NCBI GenBank assembly: GCA_003952965.2
Contig: CM025852.1
Coordinates: forward strand, 14,260,716 to 14,324,715
DNA length: 64,000 bases
Direction: 5' to 3'
From: Morella rubra
Taxonomy: Eukaryota; Streptophyta; Magnoliopsida; Fagales; Myricaceae
Part shown: positions 23,301 to 34,417 of the stretch, in pieces
Layout: each line of letters starts with the position of its first letter
How positions within the stretch are numbered: the stretch's first letter is position 1
Notes under the pieces: model-generated
What the model was told of the DNA's origin: nothing
What the model saw: only the letters and a program-made list of their open reading frames with translations
Databases searched by the model: none
Program-made: the position numbers and the translations under genes

Positions 23301-26300
23301 ATTTATTCCATCGATTCTTTTATGGGAATGGCTGACCACACAGGAAGGCAATACCATCAATGTCTCAACCGTATGTCATCATCATACATCTTTCCTATGT
23401 CTAGAAAACTGTTAGGTGGGTAAAATTATAACTTCTTGCTAGTACTCGTGTTAATCCAACTTCAGTTATAAAGTCTTCTCAAAAGCTCCCGCTGTAGTTG
23501 ATTCAACTGTTATAAGCTTCTCGTGATTATGTAATTCACGGGAAGCATCCCATTTTGCAACACAAACAGAGCTCCTATCCACTTCCCTTCACCAAAGCCA
23601 TTGTACTTACCCACCTTATCCATAGCATGCATGGAAAACATATAGAAGTCTCAATCAAGAACATTTCACACTTCCTACAAAGTCACATGCAACAAAAACA
23701 GGTTTTAAGGTACACATCATCAATTTCCTCAATCTTTTTTTTTTCGTGGCAATTTCCTCAATCTTCAAATGACAAGAATGTCCATTTCAACAGTTCGCTC
23801 CTTTGACGGAGCGGAGTGGAGCTCCTCAATCTTCAAATGACCAGAATGTCCATTTCAACAAAGTCTCCCACCTAATAGACAGTGAGGAATTTTCTCATGG
23901 GAAGAACTTATCAGAACCTGTCAAATGACTAATTCGTTCAGTGTAACTTTTAGCAATATGCTTCCACTCTTTTCTCCAATAGTGAGTACCACCACTCTTC
24001 TGGTCAGCCATAGTGGGTATAGTAGTTGAATTTTCTATGAGGATTAGTGTTTCCAATCTTAGTTCGGTTCCTTTTTTCTGGGACAATCTTTTTCTTCATT
24101 ACACCAGTATACGCAAACTTCTCAATTTCATCCCAAGCATCTGGACATTAGTCTAACTTGCAAAATCGTGAAAGAAGTAGTCATCAATTCATTTGCAGAT
24201 ACGTCTTATACTTTCTGAATTGTCCTTTCCTAGTCTTTGTCACTTATCTCATTTGCTCACCTATTGAAATCTTCAAGTAAAGGTTTGGAATAACATGTAG
24301 ATAATCGACCACTCTCTCTTTTTTGAGCGCTAAAGTTTTGCAATCTTTCTTTCTAGATAATTGCAATCACGTATTATCCCTAGAAATGTTAATATTCCGC
24401 TGTCTTGCAGGCCAGTGCATCTAACTGGAGTAGAGATAGTGATGAGGCTGCAAATCAACTTTGTGTTTCTAATTCATCAAAAAGAAGGTACCTTGAGGAG
24501 ACTCCTGTGGTTCCTGAAAAACAGTCAGATATTGGTGCTGGGGTCAGCCAAAACAATGATCTTATTGAAGTCCAATTGCGACGTCCCATTAGATCAGAGA
24601 ACTCATCACCCCTTCCAAGGGTGGCTTCACACGAGTTGAACAACTTGGAAAGGGACTCTGCAATCTCACGGTACAAGGAGAAGAAGAAAGCAAGGAGGTA
24701 TAATCACTACCCTTTGCGTAGAACTACAAAACTTTTACCTCCTTCATTTGCTGAGTATTCAATTTTGAACCATTTAAAGCTTATAAAATTTTTTTTTTGA
24801 ACCATTTAACATTCTTCAAAACTTAAAATGTCTTCAAAATATTTGTAAGATGTCTAAATTTTTCTCGATTTGCATTAGCTTTGAAGTGGCATGTTCTGTG
24901 ATTGGGAAATTGGAATGTTGTCATGTTTTCATCAACTTAAGAAGCTGTGATTTGAGTATAAGGTGGAATGATAGTTTTTTTACCACCTAACTCACATAAA
25001 GACTTTTCTTGATTCTAAATGTGTCCTGAATCGCATGAAATCATATAATTGAGAACGAGTAGAACACCCATTTCCTTTTGTGAAACTGTCTCGTGTATGC
25101 CTCCTTCCTGCCTTCGGGTCCTCTCTCACCTCCTTCCCCCTATCTGCACCTCCGACTGTTCCCTCTGAATCCTTCACACTCATCCTCTCTCTCTCTCCCT
25201 CCCCCCTGCAATGCCCCCGACCTCTCCCTTCCAAACGTCCCCAAATATATCCCCACTGCTGCCAAAACCCCTTTCCCCACTCAGGCCCCCCACAAAATCC
25301 CACTGTTCCATCTCTCCTCTCCCACCTCTCTTCAACCCCTCCTTTCAAACTGCCACCATTAACCTCACTGAGAAACCCCCCGCATTCTCCCCACCCCTCA
25401 GACCCTGTTCCCCCACATTCGAACAAGAGGTAGACCAACTGGATCACTGAACGGAAGAACTATAGCGAGAAGAGCACACACCTAGTACTGGGGAGAGACT
25501 CCTCAAGCGGATGAAGCGCCAGAAATGGTCCTGGTGGGACTGGTGATTTTGGAAAAAAGATCAGCCCCCATGCTGTGTAAGAAGTGATTTTCTGAGCTTG
25601 GTCCTTTGCACCCAACTTGCAGATAGAAGATCTGCACTCCAGCCAGTTCCTATTTGTATTTGATTCCGAAGAAGCTTGGGATTTAGCTCTCTCCCGAGGG
25701 CCTTGGAATATCATAATCCACAGAAGATGGCCTATAGGTGTATCCTGGCAAGAAGTGGATTTGGTTACTGCTCCCATGTGGGTGCAATTGCATGGTGTTC
25801 CTCTTTGCAATTCCACCCCTGCTTTCCTCGGGCACATTGGGACCTCTATTGGAACTATCATTGAATGCAATTTTCCTCGGTCTAAACGGATTATAAAAAA
25901 TGTCCTGAATCGTTTTTTCATTTCAGAGGTTATTTTTATAAATATAATACGCTTTTTGAGATTTTAAGAAGTATTGAACTGTTTTATGATGACCTGGAAT
26001 TTTACATTGATTGGGAAGTTGGGAATAGGGAGAGGAAATTTTGTGATCTTTACTCTGGTTGCAATTGGGGTTGTATATCACTGTATAAAGGCTCAAACGT
26101 GCGTCAATAGGAATGCCAAATACCCCATGCTCTCCAATTGCAAATTATTCTCTCAGGTTAGGACTCTGTTGCTAATCAACAAGAGTCCAGGATTCACTTA
26201 TTTGAATGCTTCGAATGTTTTATCTTATGGTTACCTTGGGTATTTGTATAACGACAATCATTATGTGGAAACAACAGGTATGAGAAGCACGTTAGGTATG

Positions 26301-26368
26301 AATCGAGGAAGGTTCGGGCAGAAAGCAGGATAAGAATCAAGGGGCGTTTTGCCAAGATGAATTCCTAA
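20326..26368 (+). CDS. CONSTANS-LIKE 13/14/15-type B-box/CCT protein, 4 exons
   Basis: Exons: 20326-20886, 21644-21850, 24411-24697, 26278-26368; they join in frame to 381 residues. Two B-box zinc fingers lie near the N-terminus: box 1 from Cys20 (C-D-Y-C ... C-D-R-E-V-H ... H) and box 2 from Cys63 (C-D-V-C ... C-D-W-E-R-H ... H). The second box and the following [12 protein letters not shown] are characteristic of the COL13/14/15 group. A C-terminal CCT domain starts near residue 337 ([16 protein letters not shown]), and exon 4 completes it with [17 protein letters not shown] and IKGRF. Family role: nuclear transcription regulators in light, growth and flowering pathways; B-boxes mediate protein contacts and CCT binds NF-Y or DNA. 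A glycine run of about eight residues follows the B-boxes. Intron 3 holds a retroposon, but all splice sites look sound. The exact paralogue is uncertain. Confidence 0.92.
21851..24410 (+). other. Intron 2 of the COL gene
   Basis: A 2.56 kb intron with AT-rich sequence and several chance ORFs that I do not support. It contains a direct duplication of about 36 bases at 23757-23796 and 23826-23863. Confidence 0.6.
23757..23863. repeat. Direct duplication with filler
   Basis: CTCAATCTTCAAATGACAAG... at 23757 recurs at 23826 as CTCAATCTTCAAATGACCAG..., both followed by AATGTCCATTTCAACA. The copies are separated by about 30 bases containing GACGGAGCGGAGTGGAGC. Confidence 0.85.
25021..25912 (+). 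mobile_element. Truncated LINE/ORF1 retroposon in intron 3
   Basis: Bounded by the perfect 12-bp direct repeat TGTCCTGAATCG at 25021-25032 and 25901-25912. The insert (25033-25900) ends in ATAAAAAA just before the right repeat, as for a retroposon primed at an internal A-rich site. It contains a pyrimidine-rich leader (about 25090-25400) and then a DUF4283-like coding fragment. Sense orientation relative to the host gene. Confidence 0.75.
25617..25915 (+). pseudogene. DUF4283 (plant LINE ORF1) fragment
   Basis: The frame shows [46 protein letters not shown] and LHGVPLCN...[11 protein letters not shown]. This is the pattern of the DUF4283 domain found in ORF1/gag-like proteins of plant L1 LINEs and related retroelements. 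It lacks the N-terminal start and the C-terminal CCHC knuckle, breaking off just after the domain at the insertion border. Pseudogene fragment. Confidence 0.7.
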
Positions 26369-28793
26369 CATACTGTTAGGCATGCAGTTGTGATGTCAGA
26401 ATTGATGATCCTAGATTGCTTATTGTATGTTACTTGTCAGATAAATTAGTAGTAAAGAAGTTTCCCTTTTATCAGGTGAACAATTATCTGTAGTATACGG
26501 AATAGTTGAAGCTTCAACTCAGAAGATATGTTGGTATGTCTCTTGCAGTAAATGCTAAGAGCAGCAGATTTGTTTTTCAATCCCGTTGTAATGAAAATGT
26601 GAAAAGAGCTAGTTTATGATTTTGAAATTGCGTTAACAGGTATTCACTTGTGTAGATAGAAGACTACTCCAGTCTCCCAAGTTCAAACTGAAGAGATCGT
26701 TACACCCCGGTAAATACGAAAATGACGAACTACCTACTTACTCCCCTAAGAGGCTCTTATGTTTCAAATTTAAAGGGAAAATGCATAAATGCTTGTAAAA
26801 TGACAACTCTGTAGTCTGTTGCAGTAGTTTACTAGTTTTCCTAGCTATGTCGCATCCTCTTAAGAATTCTTCCTTGGCAAATTACAGTACACACTCTCTC
26901 ACTCTCAGAATAGATCATGAGTAGTATCTGCATGAGCCTAGAAGATTTTGGTTGTGCTTTTCATGGTTTGAGCCCCTGAACAATTCAAAGATTGTGATTG
27001 AAGCGGACTTCAAATGAGATTATCAATTGAAAGATATGCTTCTTCGTTTGGTTTCTGGATAAATTATAGGTAGATGGTAGCCTGGGGGGAACAAGTTAAA
27101 TGGTAGTCACCACGTGGAACTATTATGTCCGGTGGTCTGTTTGCCGGGTGTTGGACTGCACTTCCACCTTGTGCCTGCAACATGCGACGCCAGACCCCCT
27201 AAAGCTGGTCCGACGAACTCCCAGGGAGTGCCAACACATTAATGTCCCAGAACTCATCAACAAGCAATCCCTGTTGAGGGTGAAACAACCGCTGCAGTAT
27301 TAGCCTGCACAGGAAGCGAGGAGACTAGGCAAATGCAGGAGATCATTCCGGAGGAGACTCTAATTGCGACCAAGGCTATTCGAGTGTAATGTAGGCGCAC
27401 GACTTCAGGTTTTGAAGAGACTGACCATTCACTCCCTCAAAAAAAAAAAAAAAAACCATAGAATCTGGACAAAAAAAAAAATTCCCAAATTCCCAAAACA
27501 TAAGTTCAAATAATGTCTTTTGGCGATTAATATTGTGAATATCTCAAAACTTTTTACGGGTGATAACTATGTTGTCTTTATGTATTTTATAGAGAAGAAT
27601 GCAAAGATTCGTAAACCAATCTAAAGCCCGTTCCAGTTACCTTTCCAGGCCCAGTGCGATCCGGATACCCATTTCTGTTCAACAAATGGCCACATAAATG
27701 GTGCGAGTTGGCATCGGCACCTTCGATGCGGATTCAGATCGCCTGCAATTCGGGTGACCGAATTGGAGTGTAATTCTGGAGAGAGAGTGAGAGAGAGAGT
27801 GGTGGGTTCCGACCGGGACCCACCACTCTCTCTCACAATTGCAGAATTGCAAAGGATCGTGGTCCCTTCGATGCAACCCCCCTCTCCCTTCCCTGCTGGA
27901 TCATTCAAGTCCTGCCACTTGCCCATGGATACAAAACAGAACTCACATGGACTCAGTGCCAGGATTGTCAGTCCTCCGGCCATCACTTGCAGGGACCCCC
28001 TTTCCCTAATAGGAATTCCAGAACTTACAGCCACAGGGCTCTTCCTTGTGACAGACACCCGCTTTGCACACCACACCAATGCATTGAGAATCGTGCTCGT
28101 ACCAGGTAAGATACGAGGAATGGATGGTGCAACCACAATCACAAGTGGCATTCTTGCACAAAAGAAGCTTTCACTTTAGCTTCCACCAGTGGTAGCCCCC
28201 AGACTGTTCCAAACAGAGTATAATAGACTCTGGTAACACTTGCGCAGATCGTTAGGCCCGCTCAGAAGATACTAGTTAGAACACTGGTGTACTGCTTTAC
28301 GAGGTATCCTAACTTGGCTAGGACTGGGAGCGTTACCAGCAAGTTCAACCAAACCCGAAGTTCATCTATGATGTTAGAAAGAACCAAATATTGCAATTTG
28401 CACCCGAGGATTGTGCTCAAAATGCTTGAGATCTATCTTCGTCTGTTTTGTACTATGCATTGAGTTATCATAAATAAATGAATTACCCGTTTGAATAAAT
28501 TTCACTATAATTGGTTGAGACTAATATCATCTGTTGCTCTGAATGCTTAAGCTAACCTTGTGCAGTTTGATATTCTCTATATCGTCTCTCTGTTATACAC
28601 GGGAACTGTTTGATATAAGCAGCAATTAGAAAGCCAAACCAACCAGCTGCATCAAATTCACTACGGACCAAAGCATTTATTAGTCTCATTTCTTTTCCCT
28701 TCTTTCGGATGCCATAAGAGACATATAATACTACAACAGAAGGCTTTTTTCCTACTAGTCAATCACTACATCAGAAGCACCCTAGTTCTATTT
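26369..28793. other. Intergenic region with possible retroposon remnants
   Basis: Space between the convergent COL and CASP-like genes. A poly(A) run at about 27437-27453 follows a GC-richer 370-base block (about 27060-27436) and looks like a retroposed tail, but I cannot name the source. The 27754-28179 ORF is not convincing. A strong 16-bp hairpin lies at 27791-27834. Confidence 0.4.
27791..27834. repeat. Perfect 16-bp inverted repeat (hairpin)
   Basis: GAGAGAGAGTGGTGGG (27791-27806) pairs with CCCACCACTCTCTCTC (27819-27834), with a 12-base loop TTCCGACCGGGA whose TCC/GGA can also pair. It sits in a GC-richer island of unknown origin. Confidence 0.9.
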
Positions 28794-29699
28794 TCATTTC
28801 TTGCGAAGGCCCAAAACAGCAAGGAGCGCAAGCCAAAGAAAGGCAAAACACCCCATAAGGGACAGGACAAGGGCAGCTGCCATGTGGTGGCAATAACCAT
28901 CAAACACATCACAGACCTTTCTCCATTGCACGTGTGAGTTCCCATCACGGCCAATGAGCCCAACGGCCGCCGCCGCTCCATTGGCAGAGAAGAGTAGCGC
29001 CAGTATGATGAGGTCTAGAATACTGAGTACCAATGCTGCATCGTGTTTGAAGCTTCGGCCGGCTGCCACAGAGTAGAACAAAGATCCTGCCGCATACGAA
29101 CCTGCTATGGCATTTACCACCAAGAAGTACCTATGTACAGCGGTAATAGGAATTAGATCCGTTTTGGATTTACTACTATAAGATATTGAAGTGATTTGCA
29201 TGTTTGTATGGACGTGGTCAAGCTTGCTGAGGACTGTTGGACGTAATATCTCCATGTTCTTTCGTTACGTGCCCAGTAAGTGATAACATTGACCCTATTT
29301 GATATGTACGTAATCAAGTGCCTTACAAAAAATCAAGCATACATGTATAGTGAGAATAGATACCAGGCTTTAACTTAAAACTTTTGATATATGTTTCAGA
29401 CGAAAGCAAGAGTACTCTGTGTTCTTGACAAAATGACAGAAAGCATAAAGAGAAACAAGGGGGGCAACAGCTTACACAAAAGCAGACATGTATTGCCACT
29501 TTGCAGTAACAGTAAGATGCAAGGCGGGTAGGCCTTGGGCAATAGTGATGGGAATAATCTTGCTCTCCCTTGTAACCCCCACCAGAACTGCAGCAACCGA
29601 AGTAAAGGCAAGCACCAAAATTCGCAGAAAAACATCATAAAGCCTTATTCTGCGGGGAGTACTATCCAGAACCTTCGCGTCACTTCTCGGTACATCCAT
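28794..29699 (-). CDS. CASP-like protein (CASPL1 family), 2 exons
   Basis: Minus strand: exon 1 29699-29476, intron 29475-29131 (GTAAGC...ATAG), exon 2 29130-28794; 186 residues with no frame break. The start at 29699 gives MDVPRSDAKVLD and a short charged N-terminus; the longer upstream frame is likely 5' UTR. Four membrane helices are visible: about residues 24-46 (FLRILVLAFTSVAAVLVGV), the one spanning the exon junction (SAFVYFLVVNAIAGSYAAGS), LVLSILDLIILALLFSANG, and the C-terminal AAALVLSLMGCFAFLWLALL. Loop 2 has GLIGRDGNSHVQWRKVC, close to the conserved segment of CASPL1E-type proteins. Family (DUF588): plasma-membrane scaffolds related to those that build the Casparian strip; the exact role of CASPL1E members is poorly known. 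Confidence 0.88.
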
Positions 29700-30213
29700 A
29701 ATTCTGTAGTAGTACTGCTTGTGCACAATCTCTTGGGAAGGATTTGTACTCGTCAGGAGAGGGAAAGAGTGCAGCAATGGAGAGTTGGGATGCAAGGAAT
29801 AAGGTATAGGACAGAGTAGGTGGAAAGTGAGGGAAGTTAGAGCTTGCATTGAAGGCAAGTCATCTGCTAGTGTTTAATACCATGACAACATGGCGAAAAC
29901 ACGGCCGAGTAAACTCATCGAGAATTCTTTCACGCTTCTTTGGGGATCAGCATTAGTATTGCGTACCCACTCCACGAGCAACATCCTTTCTAATTTATTG
30001 ACCGACAGAATTATTCAAATTCAAATAGAGATCATCAACACGGCTTGTATTAATTTTCGAATAATATAGACCTACAACATTCAATGCATGTTTCGGTTTT
30101 CCGAAATCAGCTTGCCTTCTCACAAATTCTAATTATCTTCGAATTTTAAAGTTTTTCCAAGAATGACGAGAAAAAACTCTGAGGACTAGTAGTTTAGTAT
30201 CACAAGAGGTATT
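29700..30213. other. CASPL promoter / intergenic
   Basis: AT-rich sequence upstream of the minus-strand CASP-like gene. The open frame continuing upstream of 29699 to 29858 is probably 5' UTR. No clear promoter element assigned. Confidence 0.4.
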
Positions 30214-30224
30214 GAGTTAGGTCC

Positions 30225-30737
30225 CCCTCAGCTTGGTTTTTTAAAACTTAATTCAAATGTTGCAGTCTAACCTAATAGGTCTTACATAGTTATATTTGTT
30301 TTGAGATTCTTCTAATTTCCTTTGTACGTTATACACGAAACACTTAGTAGTTATGGATTCCCTTATTGGTGAGGCCTTTGCTCTAGCGGGGGCAGTGTCT
30401 TTGGTGTGGGATCAGCGTTGGCATCGTGTGGTTTTTTAGTGTGATTCCATGGTGTTGTGCAAGGATGTTCTTGCTTCTGAACCCCCGGAGTGCTAGGCTA
30501 TTTCGATGTTTGTGGAACATATCCGGTCTAGTTTAGATGCTTTCAGGGATTGGAGGGTGACTTGGGTGCCCAGACCTTGCAATCGGTTGGCCCACAGAAT
30601 TGCTACGTGGGTGACTCACTTAAGTAAAGTTGGTTTCTTTTCTTGTTTAGACTTGCCCGAGTATATCCGGAAGAGTGATATGCACGTTTCTTTTTAGTTG
30701 GTTTTTAATTGGATGAGTTTAAAAAAAAAAAAAAAAA
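30225..30737 (+). mobile_element. 5'-truncated LINE, RNase H end plus poly(A)
   Basis: Flanked by the perfect 11-bp duplication GAGTTAGGTCC at 30214-30224 and 30738-30748, the right copy directly after a poly(A) tail (30721-30737). The sequence 30355-30695 encodes a late RNase H fragment (MDSLIGEAFALAGAVSLVWD, then DWRVTWVPRPCNRLAHRIAT), the typical C-terminal end of plant L1 ORF2. An in-frame stop near 30439 shows decay. Confidence 0.85.
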
Positions 30738-30748
30738 GAGTTAGGTCC

Positions 30749-32777
30749 AACCCACCAATTTATTGGAGGATATGGCAACTCGCCTGCAAAATGCGTGGTG
30801 CATGTGACTCACTCAGACAGTAGCATTTGCTGTATGCATGTTTCTGCTCGGCCTCAGCAATTACCTAGTTGATATCAATCTTAAGCACGACTTGTTAGAG
30901 CCATAATATTGGTTTTGTCAGTTTTTCCTCCACGTGTGTATGCACAACCACCATAGTTATGATGCATCATTCGCCCACTACGTACTTTGCATAATTGAGG
31001 TCCAAGTCTGACTACGCCGTCAAATTAAGAAGACGACTATATATGTAACGTACGGTATGCGGGCTTCATTCAATAAGGTTTGAAAATATATATGAATAAA
31101 ATTATTGAATTCAATTTAAATTTTTGGAAAAAAGTGATGATATTACAGGAATATTAATAATGTCGAGTCCATTAATTTCTTACCATACCATACTGTTTGC
31201 CTCTTATTTCAAATAAATAAAACAAATAAAAGTGACTGGACTGTAAGAATATGTTGTAGTCATTAAGGTATGTTTACATGAATTAGAGAATTAATTGTTT
31301 ATATTATGAGTAGCATTAGAGTAGTTGTAACATTTCGAGATTCTATTAAATCGATCAATTAAGATTGGCTTAATTACTGATCCAGTTATTGTGGTATTGA
31401 CTTTTAATAAATCAATTACTGGAGTACAACTTTGAATAAGACGATCTCTATAGTCTGTTTTTTAGACATACAGATTTTTTCATCCATCAAAAATTAGCTC
31501 ACTAAAGGATCTAGGTCAAGCTATCCAATCTCAAAAATAGATATATCGACTTATAACTCATGTCAGTCTTCTGCTAGTTGACTAACTTTTAATAGATAAA
31601 AAGATATTTATACTAAAAATAGACCATAAGGACCGTCCTATTTAAAATTGTAATCTAATGATTTATTTATTAAAAGTCAATATTATAAAGATTGTAGCGA
31701 TAATTAAGCTATTAAAATTTGTTACAAGGATTCGCTTTTATTAGGCAAGTTCCTAATTTAACCGCGTACGTGAACGTGAAATAAAGCATGCGCATCCACT
31801 TCAAAAGAGTAACTACTTTTCGAGAATACATAACTAACAAAGGTAACTCTCCTGATGGTTATGTTTTTTTTACCATGATTTCGAGTATAGCCAAACAGAG
31901 AACCAACAAAAACTAAAAGGTCGTTTTAGCTAGACGTTAAGGCCAGCTAGGCCTTACATAGTGGTATTAATTAAGCCCACCTAAAGACAACCTGGAACAC
32001 TCTGGCCCAAGCAACGCAAATGACTGCACGGCAAAAGCAAACCACTGTGGGGTCTCCAATGAGAGGCTTGATAAATGGTGAATCAGTTGAACCGCCAACG
32101 GCTAACCGACTACAGCTCCTCTCAACTTGAGCCTTTACTGACCATCTCGTTGGCCGAGTCTTTTCCATCAATTACTCGTTAATTGGAGAATAGTTTTCTA
32201 AATCTATGAAAATAAGACATAGATTAATTATTAATGGATTTCTATACTATATTGCATTAATTTGTTTACTGAGCTAATAAATCATAAACTGATCATATTA
32301 GTTATGGGTGAGTGAATTAAGATCTTTCACAATTCTTTACCACGTGTACCATTCTTTATTAAATTTCGAGCAGCATTAAACGAGACTATATCAAATTATT
32401 ATGCATAGGCGTTGGTTCTGAGGTACTTATAAACGAGACATAAAAGTCATAACGTACTGATATTATGAGAGCATATAATTAATTAATTAGTATAGAAATG
32501 TAAATATAGAGTGGGTACTCAATCTTGACTGATATCTAAGGCCCTGAGAGTTCCTAAAAATCAAAAAGCTTAACAGACCAATAAACAAGTTCTTGGGATT
32601 GTGAGGCATGAGAAATCCTTGTTGTCTATGCATACCTTTGGCCACGAAAATAAATACGAAAATCTTTACTTTTACCCTCCAAACTGTCACCCAAATTTCA
32701 CTTACCTGTTTGAAACGACGAATTCCATCACATTTAACCCCCAAACTAGTGTCGGTGCTGTTAGAGATCATGTATCG
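30749..32777. other. AT-rich intergenic DNA
   Basis: About 2 kb without a recognisable gene. Short ORFs have no family pattern. The 12-mer ATCTTTCACAAT at 32322-32333 recurs at 34419-34430. Confidence 0.45.
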
Positions 32778-32785
32778 AGTTAAGG

Positions 32786-33958
32786 CATTGGCAAATGTAA
32801 GGGGTCCAACTAGGGCCTAGACCCGATTGGACCCAGAAAAACTTTTGAAATTTATTTTTTATTTATTTTTATATAACTGATCTGTCCCATTTAACTAGGC
32901 CGGGCCCCCCTTAAACAATTTTAATTTCTGTTTCAGGGCCAAGTTAAGGTCAGTGGGTATTTGTTGGTTGTTTCCAAATTGCTGCTTCTGTAAAATATAT
33001 ATGTAACTTCACTCAAGACTACCTCATACGTCGGATGTTTAAGGAGACATCATGGACTATGTTATGATTTATTAATAGCACAAAAGAGGAGTTATAAATA
33101 CATTAATGGACTATGTTATTCATACTTCCTGTATCCCATTAAAATAGCTAGTTGTAATACCAAATGAATTTTATATTGAAATTGTGATTACGACTAAGTT
33201 GTAAAATTGTGAAATTATATTGATGAATTTTGTTTTGTTTTGTTTAGAATGGATAAAATTTTTGATAAAAAAATCAGCGGGATCGTCTAATACTCCTGAT
33301 GTTGCTGTTACGTCTGAGACAAATACTAGTTCGAAAAGACTTCATGTTTTGTTTAGTCCGGATGATATTGTTGCTAACCTAGGGTTACGTAAACCCATTG
33401 AAGAATATGATGTTGGGATTAGGGGATCAAAGTTTGTAAGTATTTGATAAAAGGTCCTTGTCAACCGCTTGGCCATGATTTTCCCAAGAAGCAATATGGA
33501 ACACAAATGAGAGATTTTTTTGAGTCATGGTGCAAAGAATATCAGTGGTTGGAATATAGTGTATCAGAGGATGCGGCATATTGCTTGTGGTGTCATCTAT
33601 TTAGGCAAAGTAAAAGATCAAGATCCGGTGGAAATGTGTTACATTTACGGGATTTAGCAATTGGAAAAAGTGATTTGAGGTGTTTCGTGACCATGTTGGT
33701 GCATGTAATATATTTTTAATGTTTATTTAAATGTTTTTAGTGTAAGTGTATTTCAATATAATATTTATTTTTAATATATTTTTAGTAAATAGTACGGTAC
33801 GTGTATTTCAATATAATATATTTTTAATGTTTTTAGTCTTTAATTTTCAATATTTTAACTCTGAGATATTTTTTTGCATTACGTAGTAAATTATTTTTTT
33901 TTGTTATTTTTCCTTAGGAGTTGGCCTCCCTTCAAATTCATTCCTGGTTCCGCCACTG
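32786..33958 (+). mobile_element. hAT element 3 (1.17 kb), internally deleted
   Basis: A perfect 8-bp duplication AGTTAAGG at 32778-32785 and 33959-33966. The right end, reverse-complemented, is CAGTGGCGGAACCAGG, the usual hAT terminus of ZMYM1/TTF-type elements; the left end CATTGGCAAA is a decayed version. It contains only the N-terminal part of the transposase. Confidence 0.85.
33250..33719 (+). pseudogene. TTF-type zinc finger fragment of hAT transposase
   Basis: Two overlapping frames give a basic N-terminus (KFLIKKSAGSSNTPD), then KGPCQPLGHDFPKK and WLEYSVSEDAAYCLWCHLF, the hallmark of the TTF zinc finger of ZMYM1-like hAT transposases. A frameshift lies near 33440. The catalytic and dimerisation regions are absent, so it cannot encode an active enzyme. 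Confidence 0.8.
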
Positions 33959-34199
33959 AGTTAAGGCGAGAGTCTTCACTTTTTTACCAACTCACATACT
34001 TCAAAATTTTGGCACTCAAAAAATTTGAGAAAAAGTAGTGAAAAGTATAAAATTTTATGAGAGCCGGTGAAAAAATAAAGAGAGAGAAATGATATTAATG
34101 TTTTTTTATTATTTATTTTCTTGACCAAAATTTTGAATTAATTATGCTTGCATCTGAGAATTTTGACGAACTTGCAGCCATACACCCTTACACTACACT

Positions 34200-34417
34200 T
34201 CTGTTTTGAGTTGCTGCTCTCGGGTGAACATGTTGTTTTGTTGTTCTGCTGTGGACTATTATTGTAGTTGGGTAGCTCCTCTGCTTTTTCGTCTTTGCAG
34301 TAGACTCTGTAATGTTTGTCCCCTGCTCTGATGGGGAGTGTTTATTGGCTGTGTTCTTGTAACCATTGTATCTAAACTTTGTTATAGGAATATATATTGA
34401 CGTTTATCAAAAAAGAA
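34200..34417 (+). mobile_element. Probable LINE 3' tail
   Basis: A T/G-rich stretch ending TATATTGACGTTTATCAAAAAAG resembles the 3' UTR end of the LINE at 18430-18543 (AATATGTGGTTTCTGTTGATAACAAAA). No coding part remains. It is followed by ATCTTTCACAAT, also found at 32322. Confidence 0.4.

Noticed and set aside
22549-23806. Several 74-100 codon ORFs in intron 2 of the COL gene
   Set aside because: No recognisable domains, AT-rich, and bounded by the supported splice sites at 21851 and 24410.
25080-25433. Pro/Ser-rich ORFs in intron 3 of the COL gene
   Set aside because: CT-rich leader of the retroposon; all three frames are open, so not evidence of coding.
27754-28179. 141-codon ORF (plus) and 176-codon ORF (minus)
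   Set aside because: Open on both strands without any family motif; likely chance frames in GC-richer DNA.
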